From the NCBI GenBank assembly GCA_963742955.1, contig CAVUOA010000008.1, forward strand, positions 434,001-498,000: a stretch of 64,000 nt of DNA, in the 5' to 3' direction. This document shows, one piece after another, positions 50,726 through 61,897 of this stretch (position 1 is its first letter; every line of letters begins with the position of its first letter). Under the pieces are notes generated by a model. The model did not search any database, had not been told where the DNA came from, and was given only the letters and a program-made list of their open reading frames with translations. The stretch is from CAVUOA01 sp963742955. Lineage in GTDB: Bacteria; Bacteroidota; Ignavibacteria; Tepidaquicellales; OLB5. The translations under genes were made by a program, and so were the position numbers.

Positions 50726-53261
50726 TTGCTTTTTAATCAGATGAATAAATACGTAAAAGGTACAATAGGAACGCTGATTATCGTGATTCCTGCCGTATTG
50801 CTTTTGGGATTTCTGTTCAAACAGCTTACACATAAATCATTTTACAGCAATTCAGGCAGTGTTAATGTAAAAGGCATTAATTCACAGGTTAAAATTTACT
50901 CCGATGATTACGGAGTACCGCATGTTATTGCCTCAAATGATGAAGACATGTACTTTGCTCTCGGCTACATGCATGCACAGGACAGGCTCTGGCAAATGGA
51001 CCTCACACGCCGTGTTGCAGAAGGAAAATTATCGGAAATATTCGGCAGCAGCACAATCAAATTCGATAAGCTTTTTAAAACCATCGGAATTAACCGCTTC
51101 GCATACAAGTGGTACCAAAACATAAGTCCTGAATCGAAGAAAATTCTCATCGCATACTCAAACGGCGTCAACAGCTTTATAGAAAAACACTATAACAAAA
51201 TGCCGATTGAGTTTGACCTGCTGAATTACAAACCTATGCCGTGGCAGCCGGAACACTCACTTATGGTTACACGAATGATGGGCTGGGATTTAAACCTGGC
51301 ATGGTATTCAGATTACATTTTCGGCGAGCTTGCAGATAAAGTCGGATTGGAAAAATTAAGTGATATTTTTCCTGACAGCTCAATAGCAATATTTAAAAAG
51401 CCTGTTTTAAAGGATACTATTGGAACCTGACAGCACAGATGAAATATCTCAAAAAAGAATTAAAGAAATTACCTCACTCGGAAACGGTTTTTTCAGGGAT
51501 TACAGCGATTACAGGGATTTCTTTAACATAAGCTGCACTCATATGGGAAGCAACTCATGGGTAGTATCAGGCGATAAATCCGAAACCGGAAAACCTTTAC
51601 TTGCCAATGACCCCCACCTTGCATTTATGTCTCCTTCTAAATGGTATGAAGTCCACCTTAAAAGCAATAACGTTGATGTTACAGGAATGTCGATTGCGGG
51701 CGTGCCGGGAATTGCAATAGGCCATAACAAATCAATCAGCTGGGGTTTAACCAATTTGATGAACGATGATAACGATTTCTTCCTTCTTGAAAAAGATTCA
51801 GGTAACGAAAATAAATACAAATATAAAAACCAGGTTTACAGCCTTGATTCGGTTAAAGAAAAGATATTAGTAAAAGATTCTAATGAAGTTGAATTCACCG
51901 TAAAAAATACAGTTCTGGGACCGGTTGTTTCTGACCTTGAATCAAGAGGCTTTTTTTCAGAAAAAGAAAATAATTTATACAAAGATAAACTGCTTACGTT
52001 TAAATGGACGGGCTTTGAGCTAAGCGATGAAATAAATGCTTTCTATAAAATAAACACTGCTAAGAACTGGGATGAGTTTAAATCAGGTTTAAAAGATTTC
52101 TCCGTTCCTGCCCAGAATTTTATTTATGCAGATACGGCAGGTAATATTGGTTATAAAGCCGCAGGGAAAATTCCCATCAGGAAAACTGAGAACAAGAATG
52201 ATTATATAATCCCCTCTTTTACAAATATGGAATGGACGGGGTTTGTTGATTTTAATGACATGCCCGAGACTTACAACCCGAAACAGGATTATATAGTAAC
52301 TGCTAATACAAATCCTTTCGACTGGCTTAAGACTGAAAACAAAAACAGGTACTATATTTCTTACGTATGGGAACCTTCGTCGAGGTTTGACAGGATTACG
52401 GAGCTTCTCCAGGGAGGATTCAAGTTTAACGTAAATGAATTCAAGCTCATTCAGGCAAGCTACCAATCTCCGTATGCAAAGGAAATCTCCGCGTATATTG
52501 TTAATGCATTTAAAGACACTAAAAATATTGATAATGAAACGGGTGAAATCCTGAACAGCTTCAAAAACTGGAACGGCGATATGCCTGCCAATGATAAAAT
52601 GGGAGCCGTTTACAATGCATTCTTTGTTGAGCTTCTAAAGAATATTTATATGGATGAGCTTGGAGCTGACGTATTCCATGATTTTTTAATGATACCTAAC
52701 CTGCCGTTCCGTTCAACTTTACTACTGTTAAAAAATTATAATCCTGACCATCATTTCTGGTTTGATGATATAAGCACAGTTAAAATTGAAACACGCGATG
52801 AAATAATAAGAAAAAGTCTTTTTGATGCTGTTACTCTTTTGAAAAGTAAGTTTAATAATAATGATATTAATTCATGGCACTGGGGAGAAATTCATAAAGT
52901 AACGTTTAAGCATCCTCTTGGCATTGTACCGGAGCTTGCCAAAAGCTTTAACATAGGTCCTTTTGAAGTCGGCGGTGACCAGACAACGGTTAATAACTCC
53001 GAATACAGCTTTAACGATGCAATTAAAGAAGGAAACTTCGATAACATACTGGGACCTTCTATGCGAATGGTAACCGACCTTTCGGATATGACGCATAGTT
53101 ACACGGCAAATACAACGGGACAATCGGGTCAGCCGCTGCACCCTGATTATGCAGACCAGACACGGCTGTGGCTGTATAACGATTATAAAATTATTACAAT
53201 GAGAGAAACTGAGTTTATTGATAACGGTTTCAGCCTTCTTGTTCTTATCCCTGAAAACTAA
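50726..53261 (+). CDS. Penicillin acylase family (Ntn) amidase (frameshifted)
   Basis: About 845 residues. N-terminal membrane helix (about 8-29), alpha-subunit region (YGVPHVIASNDEDMYFALGY, AQDRLWQMDLTRR), then the autocatalytic cleavage and nucleophile Ser in MGSNSWVVSGDKS (about residue 274), PLLANDPHL and GVPGIAIGHN of the beta subunit. One extra base in GG at 51422-51423 falls between the two halves: KDTI continues EPDSTDEISQKR. Family members cleave amides such as acyl-homoserine lactones or beta-lactams; the substrate here is unknown. Confidence 0.9.
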
Positions 53262-53272
53262 CCGGTTAAACA

Positions 53273-54082
53273 TTGCCTGAAAAAGATAAAATAAAAAATA
53301 AACCCAGGAGAAGTTTAAGCCAGAATTATTTGACCGATGAAAACATCAGCAGGAATATTGTTGATGCATTTAAGATTGCGCATAACAATTTCATTGTAGA
53401 AATCGGCGCCGGACAGGGAGCGCTCACAAAATACATTTTATCGAAAACAAATAACTTAATTGCTGTTGAGCTTGATGAAAATAACTGCGCTTTGCTCAGG
53501 GAAAAATTTCCTGAACTTAAAATAGTCAATGAAGATATTCTGAATATCGATTTTGAAAAAATTAAATCTTTGCCTGGTGGAAAAAGCAAACTCCGCGTAA
53601 TCGGAAATATACCTTATAATATCACTACACCTATTTTATTTAAGCTGATTGATAACAGGGAGTATATATCCGATTTCCAGCTTATGATACAGGATGAAGT
53701 TGCGCAAAGATTTGCAGGAAACCCTAACACGAAAGATTACGGTATTCCATCGGTGCTGGCGCAGGTTTACGCTAAAGTTGAACTTCTTTTTAAAGTATCA
53801 AAAAACTCATTCTATCCCAGACCAAGGGTTGATTCCAGGATAATTAAACTTGTTTTCACGGACGAATTTGCTAAACAAATAAATGATGAAGAATTTTTTA
53901 AAAAATTTGTTAAGGCTGCATTTTCGACCAGAAGAAAAATGCTGAGGAATTCGTTAAAAAGCATTGGTATAGAAATAAATAAGTATAATATTGATTTTGA
54001 TTTTACACGCAGAGCCGAAAATTTAACAGTGAAAGAATTTATTGAGTTAAGCAATACCATACATGAAATTATTAATCATTAA
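53273..54082 (+). CDS. rsmA: 16S rRNA dimethyladenosine transferase
   Basis: 269 residues, TTG start. Dimethylates two adjacent adenines in the 16S 3' hairpin. Seen: RRSLSQNYLTDENISRNIV, SAM site FIVEIGAGQGALTKYIL, catalytic NIPYNITTPILFKLI, and FYPRPRVDSRIIKL. Starts 11 bp after the acylase gene. Confidence 0.95.
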   Translation: MPEKDKIKNKPRRSLSQNYLTDENISRNIVDAFKIAHNNFIVEIGAGQGALTKYILSKTNNLIAVELDENNCALLREKFPELKIVNEDILNIDFEKIKSLPGGKSKLRVIGNIPYNITTPILFKLIDNREYISDFQLMIQDEVAQRFAGNPNTKDYGIPSVLAQVYAKVELLFKVSKNSFYPRPRVDSRIIKLVFTDEFAKQINDEEFFKKFVKAAFSTRRKMLRNSLKSIGIEINKYNIDFDFTRRAENLTVKEFIELSNTIHEIINH

Positions 54083-54114
54083 AATTCAAAATTATTAGAG
54101 TTCTTCGGAAACAC

Positions 54115-54158
54115 GGATTCCTGCTTTCCTGCCTGCAGCAGGCAGGCGCAGGAATGAC
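54115..54158. repeat. GGATTCC...GGAATGAC hairpin repeat overlapping the mfd start
   Basis: GGATTCCTGC, inner CCTGCCTGCAGCAGGCAGG palindrome, then GCAGGAATGAC. The ATG in GGAATGAC (54154-54156) is the first start codon of the mfd frame. Same family as 45568-45612. Confidence 0.7.
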
Positions 54159-57100
54159 AAACAAATTGAATACACTAAAACAAAAAATATACGGCTCAAA
54201 TAAATTTAAGGAAATTACCTCTGCTGACGGTTTATTTTTCACCGGAACGGGCAACTCTCTGCAAAGCTTTGTGATTTCTTATTTATTCGAACATTTTAAC
54301 AAGAAAATCATCCTTTGTTCTAATGATACCGGCAAGCTGTTCAAAGTAAAAGATGACCTTAACATTATACTTGAAAATGAACCTGCCTCAATTTATCTCG
54401 GCAAGTACGATGAAGAATACGAATCGGAAATAACACCGCTCTCGGCAACAATGAGAAAGCTCTCATCAGACGAAAGCTATATAATATTATGCGAACCTTC
54501 AATATTTGATAAGGCTATAATATCTGAACAGAGCTTCAAAGATAATATTATACCGGTAAAGAAAAATTCCGAATACAGCTATGAGGAATTTATCGCAAAG
54601 CTGAAGGAATTTAATTTCGTCCGAAAAAATATTGTTGAAGAAGAGAATGATTATGCAGTCCGCGGCGGAATAATAGATGTATTTCCTGAAAATCTAAACC
54701 AGCCGGTAAGAATAGAGTTCTTCGGCAATACAATCGAATCAATCCGTGAATTTGATATTGTAACACAGCGTTCAATATCGCAAATCGAGACGACCGAAAT
54801 TCTTCCGCCAATCGGGATTATGGATTCACTTCAGGAAAGTTCGGAAAAACTAATCAATTATGTTAAAAATGATAACCTTGTTATACTGGACGAACCTGAT
54901 TTGGTAAAAAATGAATACGAAGAAATTTTCGGAAAGCTTCAATCATTTAAAAATTCATATTTCTCGGTTTTCCCGCTGCAAAAAGCTGAATCTGTTAATT
55001 CTCATAGTCTTAAAGAAGTTAATTTCTTATCGAAATCACAGCCTGCAATTCATTCAAACATTAAGCTGTTGTATTCAAACTTAAGCGGGCTTGCAAAAGA
55101 GAATTATGAAATTTTTGTAACTGCATCTGATGATTACCAGTCAAAACGCTTTCGTGAGCTGGTTGAAGATGTTGACGAAGACGAATCACTTGTAAATATC
55201 CACTATCTGGATAACTCCGTTCATGAAGGATTTATCCTGGCCGAAGATAAAATTGCCGTCTATACAGAGCACCAGGTATTCGAGCGCTATTACCGTATTG
55301 CAAGGAGAAAGAAAAAGTTTGCCGGTATTACTTTTAAAGAGCTGAGCAAGGTAAATAACGGTGATTTTATGGTGCACGAAAACTTTGGCGTTGGTAAATA
55401 TGCAGGTTTAAGAAAAATTAAAGTCGGCGGCGTTGAACAGGAAGCAGTGAAACTGCTCTTTAAGGATAATGATACAGTTTTTGTAAACCTTAATTCACTT
55501 CATTTTATTAAGAAGTATTCAGCACAGGAAGGGCAAACACCAAAGCTCAGCAAGCTTGGAGGAAACGAATGGGAAAAGATAAAACAAAGAACAAAGAAAA
55601 AAATTCAGGATATTGCCCGTGACTTGATTCTGCTGTACTCAAAAAGAAAATCAATGAAAGGATTCCGTTTCTCCAGCGATAACGTATGGCAAAAAGAGCT
55701 TGAAGCCGGTTTTATTTACGAAGATACTCCGGATCAGATTTCTGCTACCGAAGCTGTAAAAAAAGACATGGAATCGGAATCGCCTATGGACAGGCTCATT
55801 TGCGGAGATGTTGGCTTTGGTAAAACCGAGATTGGCATAAGAGCCGCATTTAAAGCAGTACTTGACAATAAACAGGCGGCTGTGCTTGTGCCTACAACCA
55901 TTCTAGCGGAACAGCATTATAACACTTTCAAAGACAGGTTATCTAATTGGGCTGTTGAAGTCCAGCATCTGTCAAGGTTTAAATCGAAATCAGAACAAAA
56001 AGAAATTCTCGGTAAATTAGAAAACGGAAAAATAAATATTATTATCGGCACACACAGGCTGCTCTCTAAAGATATTAAGTTTAAAGATTTAGGATTGCTG
56101 ATAATAGATGAAGAGCAGCGATTCGGTGTAAAAGCAAAAGAAAAATTAAAATTCATGCGCGAAAATGTAGATGTGCTTACTTTAACAGCTACACCAATCC
56201 CCCGAACTCTTAATTTTTCTTTGCTTGGTGCAAGAGATTTATCGATTATAAACACACCGCCTAAGAACAGGCAGCCGATTCATACGGAAATAATAAACCT
56301 CGATAAGAAGCTTATTTCAAATGCAATAATACGCGAGCTTCAGCGCGGAGGGCAGGTTTATTTTGTGAATGACAGAATAGCTAAGCTGGAACAGCTTGCT
56401 TCTATGATTGAAGAACTTGTTCCGTTTGCAAAAGTTGCAATGGCGCACGGACAAATGACCCCCCACCAGTTAGAAAACGTTATGATGAGATTCCTTGAGA
56501 AGAAATGCAACGTTTTGCTTTGTACAAAAATTATTGAGTCAGGGCTGGATATACCCTCAGTTAACACTATCATTATTAACCGCGCAGATAATTTCGGACT
56601 GGCGGAACTTTACCAGCTTAGGGGAAGAGTGGGACGCTCGAACATAAAATCATTTGCTTATCTTATAACGCCTCCTCACAGCACACTTACTAAGCAGGCT
56701 ATCAGGCGATTGCATGCTCTTGAGGAATTTACTGAGCTTGGCTCTGGTATGAATCTTGCACTGCGTGACCTTGAAATACGCGGCGCGGGGAATTTACTGG
56801 GCAAAGAACAAAGCGGCTTTATTGCGGAAATCGGGTTTGACATGTATATGCAGATTCTCGATGAAGCTGTAAGCGAACTTAAAGAATCTGAGCTTGGCGC
56901 AGTTATAGCTGATATTATTCCGCAGACTGCAAAAACCAAAGCTAAACGAATTGACATTGTAATAGAATCTGACGTAAGCATGCTGATACCTGAGGATTAT
57001 ATAGATGATGAAAACACAAGGCTTGAAATTTACCAGAGACTCTCCAAAGCTGAAACTGATGATGAAATGGAATCGATTAAAGAAGAAATGGCTGACCGAT

Positions 57101-57423
57101 TCGGAAAATTCCCCGAAGAGATTCTTTCTTTGTTCAAGCATGTTGAGCTTAAAATTGCAGCGCAAAATTCCGGCTTCGAAAAAATCAATATTTACGGCGA
57201 TAACACAGATTTATATTTCTACCTGAGTGAAAATAATCCGGCAATGCTTGACGGAAGGTTTGAGAAAATTATTGCATATATAAACGAGAAAAATTCAAAT
57301 GATTTAAGGCTTGTTCAAACAAAAAAATCACTTATTATAAAATTAAAGCTAATCCATAGCGCTGATGGCACAGGTAAATTGCAGGATGTAATAAATATAA
57401 TTGAAACCTTAAAAAAACTGTGA
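54154..57423 (+). CDS. mfd: Transcription-repair coupling factor
   Basis: 1089 residues. Removes stalled RNA polymerase and recruits UvrA. Domains in order: UvrB-homology region (about 10-200), CarD-like RNA polymerase-interaction domain (GDFMVHENFGVGKYAGLRKI, about 402), the translocase with Walker A in GDVGFGKTEIG (about 552), IIDEEQRFGVKAKEKLK (about 650), and LRGRVGRSNIKSFAYL, then the C-terminal TRCF domain. The first ATG lies inside a dispersed repeat; the next in-frame candidate is TTG at 54166. No frameshift despite its length. Confidence 0.95.
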   Translation: MTNKLNTLKQKIYGSNKFKEITSADGLFFTGTGNSLQSFVISYLFEHFNKKIILCSNDTGKLFKVKDDLNIILENEPASIYLGKYDEEYESEITPLSATMRKLSSDESYIILCEPSIFDKAIISEQSFKDNIIPVKKNSEYSYEEFIAKLKEFNFVRKNIVEEENDYAVRGGIIDVFPENLNQPVRIEFFGNTIESIREFDIVTQRSISQIETTEILPPIGIMDSLQESSEKLINYVKNDNLVILDEPDLVKNEYEEIFGKLQSFKNSYFSVFPLQKAESVNSHSLKEVNFLSKSQPAIHSNIKLLYSNLSGLAKENYEIFVTASDDYQSKRFRELVEDVDEDESLVNIHYLDNSVHEGFILAEDKIAVYTEHQVFERYYRIARRKKKFAGITFKELSKVNNGDFMVHENFGVGKYAGLRKIKVGGVEQEAVKLLFKDNDTVFVNLNSLHFIKKYSAQEGQTPKLSKLGGNEWEKIKQRTKKKIQDIARDLILLYSKRKSMKGFRFSSDNVWQKELEAGFIYEDTPDQISATEAVKKDMESESPMDRLICGDVGFGKTEIGIRAAFKAVLDNKQAAVLVPTTILAEQHYNTFKDRLSNWAVEVQHLSRFKSKSEQKEILGKLENGKINIIIGTHRLLSKDIKFKDLGLLIIDEEQRFGVKAKEKLKFMRENVDVLTLTATPIPRTLNFSLLGARDLSIINTPPKNRQPIHTEIINLDKKLISNAIIRELQRGGQVYFVNDRIAKLEQLASMIEELVPFAKVAMAHGQMTPHQLENVMMRFLEKKCNVLLCTKIIESGLDIPSVNTIIINRADNFGLAELYQLRGRVGRSNIKSFAYLITPPHSTLTKQAIRRLHALEEFTELGSGMNLALRDLEIRGAGNLLGKEQSGFIAEIGFDMYMQILDEAVSELKESELGAVIADIIPQTAKTKAKRIDIVIESDVSMLIPEDYIDDENTRLEIYQRLSKAETDDEMESIKEEMADRFGKFPEEILSLFKHVELKIAAQNSGFEKINIYGDNTDLYFYLSENNPAMLDGRFEKIIAYINEKNSNDLRLVQTKKSLIIKLKLIHSADGTGKLQDVINIIETLKKL

Positions 57424-57563
57424 AAAATGCCTGAACCCTCCGTTTATCCAAACAGTTTACTTCTGCCGATTAACATCAGATAATTTTAATGAAACAAAGA
57501 TGATGGCACTGGTAAAATAACATTCACCGCATTCTCAGTATTGCAAACCAATTGATATTCAAA

Positions 57564-57606
57564 AGATTCCATCATGATAATTTTAGCACGATGGAATCTT
57601 TTTATT
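57564..57606 (+). terminator. Terminator after mfd
   Basis: Perfect 10-bp stem AGATTCCATC/GATGGAATCT followed by a T-rich run. A CT-rich repeat copy lies just beyond (about 57616-57650). Confidence 0.8.
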
Positions 57607-57692
57607 TTTATTGAATTGAAAACCCTCCCCCCGGGAAGGGTGGGGTTTCTATTCAGTTGCATTTTATGCCATGACTGGATATTTTTAAGTTA

Positions 57693-60539
57693 ATGACAAA
57701 AATCAGCTTACATAAAGTCCTTCTTATAATATTGATTACTCACTCAATACTTCAGGCGCAGTACGTTGATTTCGGCAGGAATAAAGTACAGTATAACAAT
57801 TTTGTGTGGTATACGCTCTCTACTCCGCACTTCAAAATATACTATTATCCCGAAATGAAGGAGCTGGCTGAAATTGGGGCCGCTTATGCTGAGGAAGCCT
57901 ACAAAATTCACGAACAGAATTTTAATTATTCTTTTAACGATACAACTCCTATTATATTTTATGCAACACCTTCTCATTTCAGGGAAACCAACACAACTTC
58001 CGGCTTAATACCGGACGGTGTAGGAGGGTTTTTTGAATTTGTAAAAGGCAGGGTTGTTATTCCCTATGACGGCTCATTGGGGAATTTTAAACACGTTATC
58101 AGGCACGAGCTATGCCACGTGTTTATGACTGCAAAAATAGCCAATGTTCTGCGTTCTCACAGGCAAACGACAGACCGTATGCCGCCGCTCTGGTTCACCG
58201 AAGGGCTGGCAGAATACTGGTCAACCGAATGGGATGCCACTGCGGAAATGGTTATAAAAGATGCTGTATTAAACAATTATATGGTCGGGCTGAGCGATTG
58301 GGATTACTACTATGGCACGTTCTTTATGTATAAGATGGGTCAAAATGCGCTTGGTTATATAAACGATAAATACGGGCATGAAAAAATACTCCAGATAATA
58401 GAAAACATGTGGATGAGCGATGACTTTTCAACCGTGATGGAAAAAACCATCGGGAAAGATTACGAAGAATTCGATAAAGACTGGCTTTATCATTTGAAGA
58501 AAAAGTATTTCCCAACACTTTCGGTTGACGATAATCCTTCGGCAAATTCAGTTGCGGTTTTTACCAAAGGATTCGGGCATAAACCGGCATACTATTCAGA
58601 CGGGAAAAGAGAAGAGGTTTACCTAATCGGCAATCAATCAGGATACACAAGCCTGTATAAAGTAAATTTAAAAGACCCCCGGAAAAAACCAGAGTTAGTA
58701 ATTGAAGGCGAGAAATCGGAAGAGTTTGAAGAATTTCATTTCTTCAGAACGGGGCTTGATATTTCATCAAAAGGGATTTTATCATTTTCCGCTAAAAGCG
58801 GTGAGAATGATGCTCTCCATTTGTATGATGTAAAAAACGAAAAGCTGCTTGACAGCTATCATTTTAAGAACATAGTCCAAATAGGCTCCACATCATTTTC
58901 ACCCGGTGGTGATACAATTGTTTTTTCTGCACTTGATATGGGAGGCAAAAGCGACTTGTATCTGTTTGATATAAACACGAAAAAATTATCACGCCTGACG
59001 AATGATTATTATGATGACAGGGACGCAGATTTTTCACCTGACGGTAAGTCAATTGTTTTCTCATCCGACAGAACATCATACGGCGTAAATAACAGGTATA
59101 ACCTATTTATTTATAACCTATCGGATAACTCCATCAGCTACCTTACTACAGGCAACCAGGTTGATTTCTCTCCGCAATTTTCCAATGACGGAAAAAAAAT
59201 AGTGTATACCTCTACAACCGGAGGAGTACAGAATATATGGGAGCTTGATTTGACTGACGGAGTTAGCTCACAGGGCACAGGCGATTACAAAGAAATTAAA
59301 GGTCTGCAGGTAAAAAAACTTACCAATTTTACAACAGCAGCATTTGACCCCCGCTGGGCAGGTGATAACAGGATTTTATTTGCTTCCTACGAAAACGGCG
59401 GAATAAATGTCAGGATGCTGAAGAATGTTGACGAATTAATAGATACCCCGAAAACAACAAGAGATATTTCATATCTCGATATTAAAAATCTTTGGCATGC
59501 GGATAAAATAAAAGGCGTTCCCCACAAAAATGAGCTAAAATATAAAAAAGAATACTCGCTTGATATTGCTACAACAAATATTTCAAATGACCCTGTGTTC
59601 GGCACTAACGCAGGCGGTGTTCTTGCGATGAGCGATTTGCTGGGAAACGACCAGTATTATTTTCTTATTTACAATAATTCGGAAACAGGAGAAGAATTTT
59701 TCAAGAGCTTTAATATTGCAATTTCCAGGGTATCACTTCAGCACAGGCTGAACTATGCATACGGTGTGTTTCATCTTTCAGGCAAGAGGTATGATTACGG
59801 TGATGACTTTGCATATTACGAAAGAACATTCGGCGGATACTTTGCAGTCAGTTACCCGTTATCTTTTTTCAGAAGAATTGACGCGGGGATTACAATTGCA
59901 AATTCAAACCGCGATTTAACTGAAACGGGGATTAACCGCAGGGCGCTTCTGCTTACAAATTCATTATCTTATGTTAAGGATAATTCATTATGGGGACCTA
60001 CCGGACCGCTTGACGGCAACCGTTTTAATATTACTCTTAGCTATACAACAGACGTGCAGTTTTCAAATGTTAATTACTACACGCTGGTACTTGATTACAG
60101 AAAATACTTCAGGCTCTCAAGAACTGTTGCTTTAGCAGCACGGCTTGAATACCTGATGAACGAAGGAAAGGAAGCGCGCCGCTGGGTAATGGGAGGAAGC
60201 TGGGATTTAAGAGGGTACAGTATATTTTCAATAAGAGGTAAACGGCTATGGCTGGGCAATCTTGAGCTGAGATTCCCGCTAATAGATATATTTGCAGTTC
60301 ACTTTCCGCTCGGTGTTAACTTTGATTTCCCATATATCAGGGGAGCCGTATTTTTTGATGCGGGCAATGCATGGGATAATGCTTATACACAAACACTCGG
60401 CAGCGTTGGCGTTGGCGCAAGAGCTAACATATTTAATATTATAGCGCTTAGATACGATTTCGGCAAGAGAATAGAAAGGAATTTCACCAAATTCCAGGAA
60501 GGTTTCTTCAGCCAGTTCTATTTCGGATGGGATTTTTAG
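57693..60539 (+). CDS. Peptidase MA-like / PD40 propeller / Omp85-like barrel fusion protein
   Basis: 948 residues with a signal peptide (LLIILITHSILQAQ). Three parts: an N-terminal gluzincin-like domain with RHELCHVFM (HExxH) and WFTEGLAEYWS (third ligand Glu), about 30-280; PD40/TolB-type propeller repeats (FSPGGDTIVFSALDMGGKSDLY, FSPDGKSIVFSSDRTS, FSNDGKKIVYTSTTGG), about 290-600; and a C-terminal beta-barrel (about 640-948) with WVMGGSWDLRGYS and GNLELRFPLIDIF, as in BamA-type surface antigens, ending in an aromatic (FYFGWDF). It should be an outer-membrane protein with a periplasmic or surface peptidase. Its role is unknown. Confidence 0.85.
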   Translation: MTKISLHKVLLIILITHSILQAQYVDFGRNKVQYNNFVWYTLSTPHFKIYYYPEMKELAEIGAAYAEEAYKIHEQNFNYSFNDTTPIIFYATPSHFRETNTTSGLIPDGVGGFFEFVKGRVVIPYDGSLGNFKHVIRHELCHVFMTAKIANVLRSHRQTTDRMPPLWFTEGLAEYWSTEWDATAEMVIKDAVLNNYMVGLSDWDYYYGTFFMYKMGQNALGYINDKYGHEKILQIIENMWMSDDFSTVMEKTIGKDYEEFDKDWLYHLKKKYFPTLSVDDNPSANSVAVFTKGFGHKPAYYSDGKREEVYLIGNQSGYTSLYKVNLKDPRKKPELVIEGEKSEEFEEFHFFRTGLDISSKGILSFSAKSGENDALHLYDVKNEKLLDSYHFKNIVQIGSTSFSPGGDTIVFSALDMGGKSDLYLFDINTKKLSRLTNDYYDDRDADFSPDGKSIVFSSDRTSYGVNNRYNLFIYNLSDNSISYLTTGNQVDFSPQFSNDGKKIVYTSTTGGVQNIWELDLTDGVSSQGTGDYKEIKGLQVKKLTNFTTAAFDPRWAGDNRILFASYENGGINVRMLKNVDELIDTPKTTRDISYLDIKNLWHADKIKGVPHKNELKYKKEYSLDIATTNISNDPVFGTNAGGVLAMSDLLGNDQYYFLIYNNSETGEEFFKSFNIAISRVSLQHRLNYAYGVFHLSGKRYDYGDDFAYYERTFGGYFAVSYPLSFFRRIDAGITIANSNRDLTETGINRRALLLTNSLSYVKDNSLWGPTGPLDGNRFNITLSYTTDVQFSNVNYYTLVLDYRKYFRLSRTVALAARLEYLMNEGKEARRWVMGGSWDLRGYSIFSIRGKRLWLGNLELRFPLIDIFAVHFPLGVNFDFPYIRGAVFFDAGNAWDNAYTQTLGSVGVGARANIFNIIALRYDFGKRIERNFTKFQEGFFSQFYFGWDF

Positions 60540-60610
60540 AATCAATTACGAATTACCAATTACAAATTAAAAGAAGAATGGGAACGGGGAGTTAAAAATG
60601 TCATGGGTAG

Positions 60611-60684
<74 letters not shown>

Positions 60685-60698
60685 GTGCAAAAAAACAG

Positions 60699-60771
<73 letters not shown>

Positions 60772-60782
60772 TTATAGCTTGA

Positions 60783-60813
60783 CAATATTACTAATAGAAC
60801 TTAAATTTTGCAA
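60783..60813 (-). promoter_or_regulatory. Promoter of the tRNA-Gly/tRNA-Cys operon
   Basis: Minus strand TTG-N20-TAATATTG: correct -33 and spacer, one mismatch to TAnnTTTG. The tRNA-Gly gene starts 11 nt after it. Confidence 0.6.
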
Positions 60814-60924
60814 GGAAATTCACAATATTTCGAAATTTATTTGCATTTTATGTAAGTTCCGTTGTTTACTATCATAATATTGTGCTTTTTTCATTATCTT
60901 AATAAAAATTAAACTTTTAACGTC

Positions 60925-61461
60925 ATGAGTGCATTATTTAAAGCCCGCGGAACATCTTCGGTTGGTTTACTTTTAATCAGATTAATTGCCGGCTCATACA
61001 CACTTATACTTGGTATAAAGCAGGCAAGCAATGTAGAATTATACATTAACCGTATCAAGGCAATGGAAATCTTCAGCCAGAATACATCTTTTGTAATCGG
61101 CTTTGCACTTCCGTTCGCTTTGATTCTGCTCGGAACGCTTTATATTATGGGATTTTTTACTCCGCCAACAAGCTTTTTACTGGCGCTGATTTCACTATTG
61201 AAAATCCTGTCAAGAGGGTTGTTTCCGACTGACGGAATTCCTTTTAACAAAGATTTGCTGTTCCTTGCCTGTTTTCTTATGACATTATTTGCTGGCGCAG
61301 GGGTTATAAGCTTCGATGTTTTTCTTGATAAGAAAAAGAAAAAAGTTGTTGAAGTTGAAGAACCTCCCAAAACTGTTGTAACGGCTGAGGTTGTTTCAGA
61401 AACTACCGAACAAACTACCCAGCAGCAGACTCCGCCTCCTTCCGGGGGAGAACGAGCCTGA
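60925..61461 (+). CDS. DoxX-like membrane protein
   Basis: 178 residues with four membrane helices arranged as in DoxX (SVGLLLIRLIAGSYTLILGI, FVIGFALPFALILLGTLYIMG, FLALISLLKILSRG, FLACFLMTLFAGAGVIS). A cytoplasmic tail follows, rich in Lys, Val, Glu, Thr, Gln and Pro. DoxX proteins act in thiol or redox stress in some bacteria; that role is not tested here. Upstream of the DUF309 gene by 37 bp. Confidence 0.75.
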   Translation: MSALFKARGTSSVGLLLIRLIAGSYTLILGIKQASNVELYINRIKAMEIFSQNTSFVIGFALPFALILLGTLYIMGFFTPPTSFLLALISLLKILSRGLFPTDGIPFNKDLLFLACFLMTLFAGAGVISFDVFLDKKKKKVVEVEEPPKTVVTAEVVSETTEQTTQQQTPPPSGGERA

Positions 61462-61498
61462 TAAAAAATAGCAAATTACTCCAGTATCCGCTCTGCTA

Positions 61499-61897
61499 AT
61501 GAATGAAGAATCTATCCTTGCACGATTCAGCAAGGGAATTACTAAGTTCAATGGAGGCTCATTTTACGAATGCCACGATATTCTTGAAGATGTGTGGTTT
61601 GACGTAAGAGGCTCATCTCGTTTATTCTACCAGGGATTAATACATCTTGCTGTAGGCTTCTATCATATACTGGAAAGAGAAAACCCAAAAGGAGCAATCA
61701 GCCAGCTATCAAAGGGAATCAACAAGCTCTCAGAATACAAGCCTCAATTTCAGGGAGTTGAGCTTGATACATTGTTAAAAAGGATTGAAGCTTGCATCGA
61801 AGCAGTAAAATCTTTAGGGAAAGATAAAATTCATGAATTTGACAGAGGAATGATACCGAAAATAAAATTTAACCCTGCCTTATTTAAAGAACCCTAG
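61499..61897 (+). CDS. DUF309 family protein
   Basis: 132 residues. Matches the family pattern FNxGxFYECHDILEDVWFDVRG followed by RLFYQGLIHLAVGFYHILE. The conserved Glu/His pairs suggest a metal-binding helical bundle. Function unknown. Its stop overlaps the stop of the converging gene by 3 bp. Confidence 0.9.
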   Translation: MNEESILARFSKGITKFNGGSFYECHDILEDVWFDVRGSSRLFYQGLIHLAVGFYHILERENPKGAISQLSKGINKLSEYKPQFQGVELDTLLKRIEACIEAVKSLGKDKIHEFDRGMIPKIKFNPALFKEP

